A stretch of DNA of 64,000 bases from assembly GCA_023898405.1 (NCBI GenBank), contig CP060221.1, positions 1,054,001 to 1,118,000 on the forward strand, given 5' to 3'. Position numbers and translations under genes: made by a program. This DNA comes from Myxococcales bacterium. Its GTDB lineage: Bacteria; Myxococcota; UBA727; JABDBI01. Numbering within the stretch: the stretch's first letter is position 1; every line of letters begins with the position of its first letter. Below, piece after piece: positions 18,093 to 25,736 of this stretch. The notes under the pieces are model-generated. The model searched no databases and was not told where the DNA came from. It worked only from the letters and a program-made list of their open reading frames with translations.

Positions 18093-19085
18093 ATGTCTCA
18101 ATTGTTCAACACGCTAGCATTGTGTCCAGGCTCAGAAAATGGAGTAGGGCCAGAGCTTTTACTCTCTTCTTTGCTACACCACAACTTTAATGCGAATTTT
18201 ATATGGTGCTCAGACAAACTATCATTGGAGCGGGCAGCGTTTCGCAATAAAAGCACCATAGAATTTTTGAGCAACAATAAAGTTTGTCTAAAACCAGGCT
18301 TAACTTTGGAATATTTGCGCGATTACCCATCAGCATTAAATACTTCTCAACGAGCTGCTTTATCATTAAAAAATGCTGTCGATTTGGCTTTATCTAAAAA
18401 AATAAATGCCATCGTCACCGGTCCCGTTGAAAAAGCTGACCTATCCTCGCTTTTGGATGGGCCATGGCCTGGCCAAACTGAATATTTTTCCCATCATCTA
18501 TCAAAACCTGGTCAAAAAGCATTCATGGCTTTTTTGGGCGCTCCCTTCATCATGAGTATGATGAGCGTTCACAGCCCCTTAAAAAAAATCCCCCAAATTA
18601 TTAATAAAGATGCCGTAATAAAACGTATTTTTGCTCTAGCCCACGAATCGAGCATAATTCTTGGCAAAAACGCCAAAAAAATAAACATCGCTGTATTGGG
18701 GCTTAATCCTCACGCGGGTGAGAATGGCCTATTGGGGGCTGAAGAAATAGAACACATTATACCCGCAATTAAAATTTGTAATGAAGAAGGATATAACATC
18801 ACCGGACCTCATGCTGCCGATGGATTTTTTGCCTACCATCAACGATATGCTCCTGATGTTGTGCTTGCTATGTATCACGACCAAGGACTCATCCCTTACA
18901 AGATGCTCGCCCACAATGCAGTCAACGCCACCTTAGGATTAAGTGTACCACGCACGAGTCCTGCACACGGCACCGCCAATGAGCTTGTAGGAAGTGGCAA
19001 CGCTTCTTTCGAATCCACCAGCAAGGCTATTGAGCTTGCTATAAAACTTGCAGACTCGTCTCGTCAGATAACTTCGAACTTATAG
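18093..19085 (+). CDS. pdxA: 4-hydroxythreonine-4-phosphate dehydrogenase
   Basis: 330 aa from ATG 18093, with AGGTG 6 nt upstream; a GTG at 18084 is a less likely start. Oxidises 4-phosphohydroxy-L-threonine in the pyridoxal phosphate pathway. Motifs: CPGSENGVGPELL (usual form GDPxGIGPE), VTGPVEKADL, PGQTEYFSH, NPHAGENG, ADGFFAYHQR, MYHDQGLIPYKM with a metal-binding histidine, and SPAHGTA. The substitution of SEN for DPAG in the first motif is unusual but outside the metal site. No pdxJ next to it. Confidence 0.93.
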   Translation: MSQLFNTLALCPGSENGVGPELLLSSLLHHNFNANFIWCSDKLSLERAAFRNKSTIEFLSNNKVCLKPGLTLEYLRDYPSALNTSQRAALSLKNAVDLALSKKINAIVTGPVEKADLSSLLDGPWPGQTEYFSHHLSKPGQKAFMAFLGAPFIMSMMSVHSPLKKIPQIINKDAVIKRIFALAHESSIILGKNAKKINIAVLGLNPHAGENGLLGAEEIEHIIPAIKICNEEGYNITGPHAADGFFAYHQRYAPDVVLAMYHDQGLIPYKMLAHNAVNATLGLSVPRTSPAHGTANELVGSGNASFESTSKAIELAIKLADSSRQITSNL

Positions 19086-19132
19086 CATTGCGTCCCTTTA
19101 ATGTTTTTAATCTTAGAGACTATTTAAAAGTA

Positions 19133-19151
19133 TTAAGAGACTGTCTCTTAA
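19133..19151. terminator. Hairpin between convergent pdxA and SDR genes
   Basis: TTAAGAGA / TCTCTTAA perfect stem with a 3-nt loop, 48 bp after pdxA and 5 bp after the SDR stop on the other strand. No strong T-run. Position suggests a weak bidirectional terminator. Confidence 0.35.
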
Positions 19152-19155
19152 CTTA

Positions 19156-19965
19156 TTATCTCAACTGAGAATCAACCTTAGTTTTCACAATAGTATCTAT
19201 CAAAGCTGGCGCAAGACAACGCAGTAATGGAACAAGCGAATATTTTTTGGGCAAAAATACACTTAATTTCTTTTCCTCGAGGGCTTTGATAACTGCTTCG
19301 GCACATTTTTTTGCATCCATTACCTTTTTGCCGTGAGTTGTGTTCACTTTGATGCTGTTGCTACTCGAGCTGGCAAGGGCTTTTTTTCTCAGTTCGGTTC
19401 CGGCAATCCATGATGGATTTGCCAGCATAAAATGGATGTCTGGCTCTTCTTGGCGTAGTGTTTCAATAAAACCATTGACCGCATATTTAGAAGCCACGTA
19501 ACCACTATGATAGGGAACAGGAATAGCACCTTGCAATGATGATATCGCTACAAAACTTCCTTTGCTTTGGCGCAGATGATCGAGAGCATAAAATGCGCTA
19601 TAGACTACTCCCATATAATTTAAATCCATCAGTGATTTAAGTTCATCTGGATCATCCACATCGCGAAAACGACTCCACATACTTCGACCGGCATTGGCAA
19701 TAAGACAATCAAGTGCGCCAAATTGAGCAATACTTTCTTGCACCATTTTTTTTACCGAATCTTTTTCGCTCACATCCGCGCTCATTAGCAAAATTTTTTG
19801 CTGGGGAGATTTTTTTAGAATCTCATCTTTGAGCTCACACAATAGCTCATAACGACGAGCAACCAGCGTTAATCCGTTGCCTCCCTTGGCAAGTTGTAAG
19901 GCCAGCTCTCTCCCCAAGCCCGATGAAGCTCCTGTTATCAAATAATGTTTGTTAGTCATGAGCAT
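19156..19965 (-). CDS. Short-chain dehydrogenase/reductase
   Basis: 269-aa classical SDR. NAD(P)-binding TGASSGLGRE (about 9-18), ANAG in LIANAGRS, catalytic serine in SSLQG and YHSGYVASK (YxxxK). The basic residues after the glycine motif (VARR) suggest NADPH. The C-terminus has an extra hydrophobic segment, as in membrane-associated DHRS7-like lipid reductases. GAGG lies 6 nt before the start, and the gene overlaps the upstream acyltransferase gene by 14 bp, so both are translated together. Together they suggest membrane-lipid or glycerolipid metabolism. The substrate is unknown. Confidence 0.88.
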   Translation of the reverse strand: MLMTNKHYLITGASSGLGRELALQLAKGGNGLTLVARRYELLCELKDEILKKSPQQKILLMSADVSEKDSVKKMVQESIAQFGALDCLIANAGRSMWSRFRDVDDPDELKSLMDLNYMGVVYSAFYALDHLRQSKGSFVAISSLQGAIPVPYHSGYVASKYAVNGFIETLRQEEPDIHFMLANPSWIAGTELRKKALASSSSNSIKVNTTHGKKVMDAKKCAEAVIKALEEKKLSVFLPKKYSLVPLLRCLAPALIDTIVKTKVDSQLR

Positions 19966-20680
19966 TCTTATCCTCTAAGTCACGCACACGTTTTTGAATT
20001 TCTGCAGTCGCCTCACGATAAGCAATGAAAGTTGCCCTTCGATCATTTTTCTCGTCGTAACTCAACCAATCAGACACCATCACCGGCTCACCAAATGCCA
20101 CCCATAAGCGATGAGGTTTAATGAAATAGGATCCTTTAGGGAGAGCATTGAACGAGCCTCCCACATAAGCAGGTACCATGGGTAAATCAAGTTCATGAGC
20201 TAAAATAGCTGCTCCTTCTTTAAAGCGACCCATAACACCTGTGATGGTTCTCGTCCCTTCAGGGTAGATGATCAATGCCTGCCCACCTTCATCAAGAAAA
20301 GATCGGCATGCAATAATGCTATCCTTAATAGCCCGTCCACCGTTTCCACGCGCAATGGGTACAAGATTCATCATGTAGTGCAAATAAAAACGATGAGATT
20401 GATCAAAAAAATAATCTTTTGCAGCGATCAAGCCTATCTTTTGAAACGCCAAACCAGTGGCCGCCATGAGCATACTGCTATCAAGGTGACTTGCGTGATT
20501 TGAACAAATAATAAAAGGCACAGAAGGTAAATTTTCACGCCCAAAAGTTTGCAAAGGGCAATAGATTTTAAATACGCTCTTACAAAAAATTTCAAACGAT
20601 GTAGCCCAAGCACTTTTTTGCGCTGGCCAAACGCTTCCATGTGTAGTCATTCTTTGATTCCTTGAAATAATATTAGTCAT
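19952..20680 (-). CDS. PlsC-like 1-acylglycerol-3-phosphate acyltransferase family protein
   Basis: 242 aa with the acyltransferase motifs NHASHLD (HX4D, catalytic), the GxxFxxR-like region VPIARGNGGRA, and YPEGTR (substrate phosphate binding), then VPAYVGG. It transfers acyl groups to lysophosphatidate or a related lysolipid at the inner membrane. CGGAGG lies just upstream of the ATG. It is first of a two-gene operon with the SDR. Which lysolipid is used cannot be told. Confidence 0.9.
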   Translation of the reverse strand: MTNIISRNQRMTTHGSVWPAQKSAWATSFEIFCKSVFKIYCPLQTFGRENLPSVPFIICSNHASHLDSSMLMAATGLAFQKIGLIAAKDYFFDQSHRFYLHYMMNLVPIARGNGGRAIKDSIIACRSFLDEGGQALIIYPEGTRTITGVMGRFKEGAAILAHELDLPMVPAYVGGSFNALPKGSYFIKPHRLWVAFGEPVMVSDWLSYDEKNDRRATFIAYREATAEIQKRVRDLEDKNAHD

Positions 20681-20947
20681 GATGCCTCCGAATTTTGGCC
20701 CTCTAAAGCATTTAATAGCGTTGATTTATTTATTTTGATAGCTTTTCAAAATTATAAGGGAGTTGAAGAACATTCTATCGTACCTGTGCCCATCATAAAT
20801 TATGCCCTTGTACCTTTGATGCTTGTCATTATTGATGTTATGAGCTCTTGGTCCTGCTCTGCTCAAGGCTAACAGCTAGAGGATTGCCCATATTAAAAAT
20901 GCTCTCGTCTATCAAGCCTTCATTACTGCACTAGGATAGGAGATCAA

Positions 20948-21880
20948 GTGAAGCATATTTTTCAACTTAGTTTTTTGGGCATTTGCTCGTTATTATTTAT
21001 TGGCTGCAAGAGCATCTTATTTAATACCCAAAAAAACCAGGCTCAAAGTGCTTTGTCTCATGTGAGAACCTTGGTTGATGAAAGAGGCTTGGTTACTCAA
21101 CCAATTGTAGAGCTTTTAAAACTTACCCAAGTATCCTGCCCAAGAGATCTTAAGAGCGTAGTTAGTTGCACTCAGCAAGCATGGCTTAGACGCAGTGGCC
21201 TTGAAAGAAAAGATTTAAATGAATCTCGACCAGAATTGCAGAGCAAAATAATCCGCGAAATTAAAAATTTAGGATTGTATTCTGAAATTAGGCCTATTGC
21301 GCAAAAATATGATTATGTATTTGTCCTAGGAGCAAGCTACCAAACTATAAAGTCACGTTTGGATTTTTTGGTAGAGGAAATCAATAGAGGCATTAGTTTT
21401 GAAAAATTAGTATTGATGGGGTCGCTCAGGCCATTAGATGAAAATAGCGAAGTAAAACCATTTAAGTTTGATTTTAAAACCGAGGCTACCACTGAAACTG
21501 AGATCGATTTAATGCGCGAAATTATTAAATTTCAACCTTATAAACAAAGCTTCCAACAAATAAAAATAATCGAAATAGCATCGCCGATGAAATTAGATGG
21601 AAATAAAAAATTAGTAAGAGCAAATACAAGAGACACCTTTATTGATTTTATGAAACTAAAACTTTTGCCAGGAAAATCTCTTACTATTTCTAACCAACCC
21701 TATATTAAACGCCAGGACTTGATTGCCCAAGATTACTTAAAAGATGGCTGGGTAAACGAAAGCGTAGGTCCCTGCGTTAAAACAGACATAAATACTAATG
21801 TGTTGCTGGATGAACTCTCTCGATTATTATTTGAAATAAAAGCATTCATTAGTTTTAGAGGCTCTTTTGAAAGTATTTAA
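20948..21880 (+). CDS. Lipoprotein (310 aa), unknown function
   Basis: GTG start with AGGAG 4-8 nt upstream. Lipoprotein signal (LSFLGICSLLFIGC, cysteine about residue 20). The body contains YDYVFVLGASYQTIKSRLDF, a Rossmann-like strand-loop-helix that vaguely recalls DUF218-type proteins, then EKLVLMGSLRPL. I do not recognise a family with confidence. The gene stands alone, flanked by about 265 bp upstream and 250 bp downstream without genes. Confidence 0.68.
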   Translation: MKHIFQLSFLGICSLLFIGCKSILFNTQKNQAQSALSHVRTLVDERGLVTQPIVELLKLTQVSCPRDLKSVVSCTQQAWLRRSGLERKDLNESRPELQSKIIREIKNLGLYSEIRPIAQKYDYVFVLGASYQTIKSRLDFLVEEINRGISFEKLVLMGSLRPLDENSEVKPFKFDFKTEATTETEIDLMREIIKFQPYKQSFQQIKIIEIASPMKLDGNKKLVRANTRDTFIDFMKLKLLPGKSLTISNQPYIKRQDLIAQDYLKDGWVNESVGPCVKTDINTNVLLDELSRLLFEIKAFISFRGSFESI

Positions 21881-22128
21881 CAATGCTTTTGGAACACACA
21901 TAATGAGATATAAAATTTACAAAGAAACAAATAAAAAATGAGTTATATAATCCGTTATGCATATAGCAAAATATGAAACTGCTCGTTTTTAAACACACGC
22001 AGCTCAATCCCCTTACATCGTGGCAGAATTATTATTTTTGATAAAAAATTCCAGATCTGCTCGCAACTTTTAGCAGACTAATCCGAAATACCGCAGCGTA
22101 AGCATTTTTTTTTGGAAGCACAAAAAAC

Positions 22129-22533
22129 ATGAAAAGCTTTTATAAAAAATTTTTGGGATCCTTACTTTTACTCTGTTTTTTCTCCCACGCTTCTTTTGCT
22201 CAAAGCAACTCATGTCGTTTTTTGCATGAATCTGTGAAGACTAACAATTTGCCTATGGTAATTGAAATTTTGCATAAAACCAAAGCCAGAGCCGATTGCG
22301 AAGATCATAAAGGAAATACAGCTGTCCATCATTTTGCTCGCTATGGCAAAGACTACCGAATACTTGTCCTACTTATGTATAGAGGTTTTGGCACCCTGAA
22401 CAAAGTTAACCATGCTATGCAAACTCCGGCTATGGTTGCTCTCGATTATAAAAACCAAAAGAGTCTTACATGCATGTTTGCTCTTTCTAGCGATTTTAAT
22501 CCTATTAGAAAACCCGATGGTATTCTTCGATAG
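22129..22533 (+). CDS. Secreted ankyrin-repeat protein (134 aa)
   Basis: Signal peptide (about 1-24, HASFA). Then about three degenerate ankyrin repeats: FLHESVKTNNLPMVIEILHK, DHKGNTAVHHFARYGKDYRI and NHAMQTPAMVALDYKNQKSL. Ankyrin repeats bind proteins. Its last 29 bp overlap the 3' end of the convergent thyX gene on the opposite strand. Partner unknown. Confidence 0.72.
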   Translation: MKSFYKKFLGSLLLLCFFSHASFAQSNSCRFLHESVKTNNLPMVIEILHKTKARADCEDHKGNTAVHHFARYGKDYRILVLLMYRGFGTLNKVNHAMQTPAMVALDYKNQKSLTCMFALSSDFNPIRKPDGILR

Positions 22534-24091
22534 GTTTTTTCCAAACCAAAACTCCACAAAAACGATCTCCCTCGGGACAGATAGGCGTATGCCCTGAAGA
22601 CTGTCGTGTGCCACAAGGTGGCATTAAATACTGGCCAATCATGGGAGATTTTTTTCTCACCGCCATCACTTCATCTACGGTAGTGGCCCAAATTTCTTCT
22701 TGAGCATTATAGCAAAGGCGGGTAGTCCACTTATGGAGATAGTCCATCAGCGTTCCTGAGTCGGTGTAACGAATCGGAAATGAATTGCTAAACATATACT
22801 GTAGTGCTTCTGCTTGAACACCCTGAGAATAAAGCCACCTTGCATCTTCCCATGTCTGCTCATGTATACGTTCATAGAGTTCTAAAGCCTGGGCAGCAGC
22901 TTCATGCTTAAATAGCGATGGAATAATGTAGTCAGGTTTATCAAGATCGATAGTGCGACTAAAAATGGCCCTGGCGCCTGGGATCATGCGGTGGCGCTGA
23001 GCCTGTGAGTCTGCTGCATGAGACATTTTTTTATTAAAAGTAAAGTGCACCATATCCAAAGCTTTAGCCATTTTACTCAAGCTCAACAGATTAAGCGGCT
23101 CACCCAAATAACTGTTTTTTATGGGCGATAGCAGTGATGCCACCGCATCTTGGTCTGATAATTTTTCTTTGCCCAAATAGAGAATCTGACGCACCGCATC
23201 ACCGATCAATTGTTCGGGATTTTCACTTGAGCTTATTAGCTGAGCTGTTTTTCCTTTGAGCGATGCGTCAAACGATAAAGCGCATGATGCTGCATTTTTG
23301 CTATCGATCCTTTCCAAAGAGAGTCTTTGTAAGGTCTGAGCTTCAAGAGTTTGCTCCAAAGGCATGCAGTCTTCGATCCAAGCAAAAAACTGTGGATCGA
23401 TTTTGTTAACCTCTTCCACCATTTTTTTTATGATAATTTTTTGTTCAAATGGACAGTCAAAACTCTGAGCCAAGCGATGATAGCGGTGCAAACTTAAGCC
23501 TGAGATGGTGTGGTAAAGATGGGAATGGGTAGCCAGAGGCAATACATAACGAGCCACCTCCTGAGCACGTTTTTTAATAGCATTTTGCCATCTTTTATCT
23601 GTTTTGGACTTTAGTCTTCCTCGGTAGATTTGAAAATAAAGCTCTTCGCACACAGGATGCAGCATCACACACAATTGATTGTATGCATCTTGCTGGCGCT
23701 CAAGTGCTGCGATATAGCGCGCCGTTAATCGCTCATTGTCAAATTGTGGAATTAAAAAATTTCCTGTTTTAACACCAACATAGCGCTGACTTACTTGTTC
23801 GGAATTATAAAAAGGATGGGAGTGGAAAAAGCCCCACAATGCATGCCTGCTTACCTGAGACATAGCGAATTGAAAATGTGCATGCTGCAAAGTAGTGTGA
23901 TGGCCAGCCAAATAAGTGCTTCGTGCAATTTTATCTCTTAAATTTTTAGCTTGGTCATTTTTGCTTACATCTTCGTCGTAAATAATGCGAGATGAATAAC
24001 ACGTCCGCGCTGTTGCTACAGCATTGTCCAGCGGCGTAAAAAAATATTTAGTCAATTTAATAGTAGGTAAATCAGAATTAATACCAAGCAT
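22505..24091 (-). CDS. thyX: FAD-dependent thymidylate synthase, tandem double-domain form
   Basis: 528 aa, about twice the usual ThyX length (~220-250). First domain (about 1-240): ARTCYSS, YLAGHHTTLQHAHFQF, and SRHALWGFFHSHPFYNSEQV followed by SQRY, which holds the R-H ... S-x-R elements of the ThyX motif but with an insertion. Second domain (about 250-490): YLGEPLNLLSLSKMAKALD and QAQRHRMIPGARAIFSR near the QxxRHR part of the motif. The C-terminus has a Cys-containing tail (PPCGTRQSSGHTPICPEGDR), possibly metal-binding. ThyX methylates dUMP with methylene-tetrahydrofolate and FADH2. AAGGTGG precedes the start. Neither half has the complete canonical RHRxxSxNxxSxR motif, so which half is catalytic is unclear. 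Confidence 0.85.
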   Translation of the reverse strand: MLGINSDLPTIKLTKYFFTPLDNAVATARTCYSSRIIYDEDVSKNDQAKNLRDKIARSTYLAGHHTTLQHAHFQFAMSQVSRHALWGFFHSHPFYNSEQVSQRYVGVKTGNFLIPQFDNERLTARYIAALERQQDAYNQLCVMLHPVCEELYFQIYRGRLKSKTDKRWQNAIKKRAQEVARYVLPLATHSHLYHTISGLSLHRYHRLAQSFDCPFEQKIIIKKMVEEVNKIDPQFFAWIEDCMPLEQTLEAQTLQRLSLERIDSKNAASCALSFDASLKGKTAQLISSSENPEQLIGDAVRQILYLGKEKLSDQDAVASLLSPIKNSYLGEPLNLLSLSKMAKALDMVHFTFNKKMSHAADSQAQRHRMIPGARAIFSRTIDLDKPDYIIPSLFKHEAAAQALELYERIHEQTWEDARWLYSQGVQAEALQYMFSNSFPIRYTDSGTLMDYLHKWTTRLCYNAQEEIWATTVDEVMAVRKKSPMIGQYLMPPCGTRQSSGHTPICPEGDRFCGVLVWKKPIEEYHRVF

Positions 24092-24250
24092 GTGCCACCT
24101 TTAATATCCTCATGATCTTAAGTACTTTGAAAAAACCTTTTAAATTCTAGGCGCTTTTTACCGCCATTAGTCCCCGATCCTAAAATCAACTGGTTGCGCT
24201 TTTTGAAAATTGTTAATCTACGCCGTCCAAAGCTAACAGGGGGCGCCTCC

Positions 24251-24679
24251 ATGTGGAAGGTAGATAGTTACATAAACAATAAGTTTAAGCCAAGAGTGCT
24301 CATCTGTGACCAAGAACCCCACCTAAGAATGACTTTGTTCGAGTATCTGATATCAGTTGGCTTTCATGCCGAACAAGCCCGCAACGGTCACGAATGTATT
24401 GATCTTGCTTGTGACACGCACCCAGATGTTATTTTGCTTGATCTTGAGCTCCCCTATATTGATGGCCAAACGACTATCCATCATCTTCGCAGGCTCGGTA
24501 TCAACGTTCCTGTACTGCTTTTTAGCAGCAACAACTCCACAATCATTCCCTTTGACAATGATTCTGCGGTATTAAAAAAACCTTTTAAACCAAAAGAAAT
24601 TGCTTTAGTGCTTGAAACTTTGCTTTTAGAAACCAAAAAAGAAAAACACTTCATCCCTAGGCGTTTTAAGATTCAATAA
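24251..24679 (+). CDS. Stand-alone response-regulator receiver domain protein
   Basis: 142 aa from ATG 24251 (AGGGGG upstream); an earlier in-frame ATG at 24194 adds an unlikely N-terminus. CheY-like fold: acidic residues D20 and E22, phosphoacceptor D64 in ILLDLELP, serine in LLFSSN, and lysine in VLKKPFKP. No output domain, so it probably acts by protein contact or phosphotransfer. No histidine kinase nearby. Followed by a strong terminator. Confidence 0.88.
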   Translation: MWKVDSYINNKFKPRVLICDQEPHLRMTLFEYLISVGFHAEQARNGHECIDLACDTHPDVILLDLELPYIDGQTTIHHLRRLGINVPVLLFSSNNSTIIPFDNDSAVLKKPFKPKEIALVLETLLLETKKEKHFIPRRFKIQ

Positions 24680-24710
24680 AAATTTTCTAAACTTTTTGCA
24701 GACCGATCGG

Positions 24711-24734
24711 CCGCTCCTTGGAGCGGTTTTTTTT
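24711..24734 (+). terminator. Rho-independent terminator after the receiver gene
   Basis: CCGCTCC / GGAGCGG stem with TT at the tip, followed by eight T. Ends the receiver transcript before the lipase. Confidence 0.88.
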
Positions 24735-24779
24735 ATCAAAATTTTTTACTCGCGAATATTTATTTCAGGGGGGATACCT

Positions 24780-25688
24780 ATGAAGTTATCTGTTTTTTTG
24801 ATCTTTATTCTTTCTCTTTCGCTTAAATCTTCGCACGAGAACTGTAGCACCACTTATCCAATAGTCTTAAGCCACGGTCTTTTTGGTTTTGGCGGTGACA
24901 TCGGATCGATGAGCTATTGGGGGGATATTCCACAAAATCTAGAAGCCTGTGGCGCCAAAGTCTATATTGCTCACGTGAGTCAGGCAAACTCCACTCATGA
25001 GCGTGGAGAGCAGCTCTATCAACAGCTCTTAATGTGGGGGCATGAAAAATACAACCTCATCGGTCATAGCCATGGTGGGCTTGATGCCCGTTATGTTTTG
25101 GAAAATTATCCAGATAGCGTAGCCTCGGTCACAACTATTGGCTCACCACACAGAGGGTCAAAGGTAGCCGATGTCATCTACGAAAAACTCTCTGAAAACC
25201 CCATTGGAGCCTATATCGCCACGGCATTCGCCAATATTTTTGGTTTTAGCATAGGTGCTCTATCGGGCTATTTTGGCTGGCAAAACGCGTGGATGGCACT
25301 TGAGTCACTCACCACCAGCGCTCTTAGAGATTTTAATCAACGCTATCCTCATGGCTTATCAAGCAATTGGTGCCAAGAAGGGCCGCATTATTACCACGAT
25401 AAAAGACTCTATTCATGGGGAAGTTTTGGTTCTTCTCCTACAAGCCTCAGTGACTGGTTTGGTTATCTCTTAGAAAAAACATCTCAAGCTTTTGATAGTC
25501 ACGAAAAAAACGATGGATTGGTGAGCCTGTGTTCCATGAAATTTGGCAAATGGCTTGGCGCATTGCCAAACGCCCACCATCTCATTCCAGTAGGAGGCGT
25601 GGTATCTCCCCTATCCCATGATCTAGAGCTCACCACCACCACTATTTTTTTGGATCATGCGCTGCGTCTAAAACACGCACGCCTATAA
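24780..25688 (+). CDS. Secreted triacylglycerol lipase (family I type)
   Basis: 302 aa from ATG 24780 (GGGGGG about 8 nt upstream; the frame extends upstream into the terminator, which rules out earlier starts). Signal peptide about 1-19. Alpha/beta-hydrolase: oxyanion region YPIVLSHGLFGFG, nucleophile elbow GHSHGG with the catalytic serine, TTIGSPHRGS, likely aspartate in EKNDGLVS and histidine in LSHDLE. These match the Pseudomonas/Burkholderia-type lipases that hydrolyse long-chain triglycerides. Those usually need a chaperone foldase (LipB/Lif); none is encoded here. Two or more cysteines could form a disulfide. Confidence 0.9.
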   Translation: MKLSVFLIFILSLSLKSSHENCSTTYPIVLSHGLFGFGGDIGSMSYWGDIPQNLEACGAKVYIAHVSQANSTHERGEQLYQQLLMWGHEKYNLIGHSHGGLDARYVLENYPDSVASVTTIGSPHRGSKVADVIYEKLSENPIGAYIATAFANIFGFSIGALSGYFGWQNAWMALESLTTSALRDFNQRYPHGLSSNWCQEGPHYYHDKRLYSWGSFGSSPTSLSDWFGYLLEKTSQAFDSHEKNDGLVSLCSMKFGKWLGALPNAHHLIPVGGVVSPLSHDLELTTTTIFLDHALRLKHARL

Positions 25689-25692
25689 AAAA

Positions 25693-25712
25693 AGGCCCCA
25701 AAAATGGGGCCT
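25693..25712 (-). terminator. Terminator, mainly for the minus-strand repeat lipoprotein gene
   Basis: AGGCCCC / GGGGCCT stem with 6-nt loop between two convergent genes. On the minus strand it is followed by seven T; on the plus strand only by CTTTC. Likely serves both transcripts, better for the minus. Confidence 0.82.
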
Positions 25713-25736
25713 CTTTCATCACACAAGCAACAAAGC

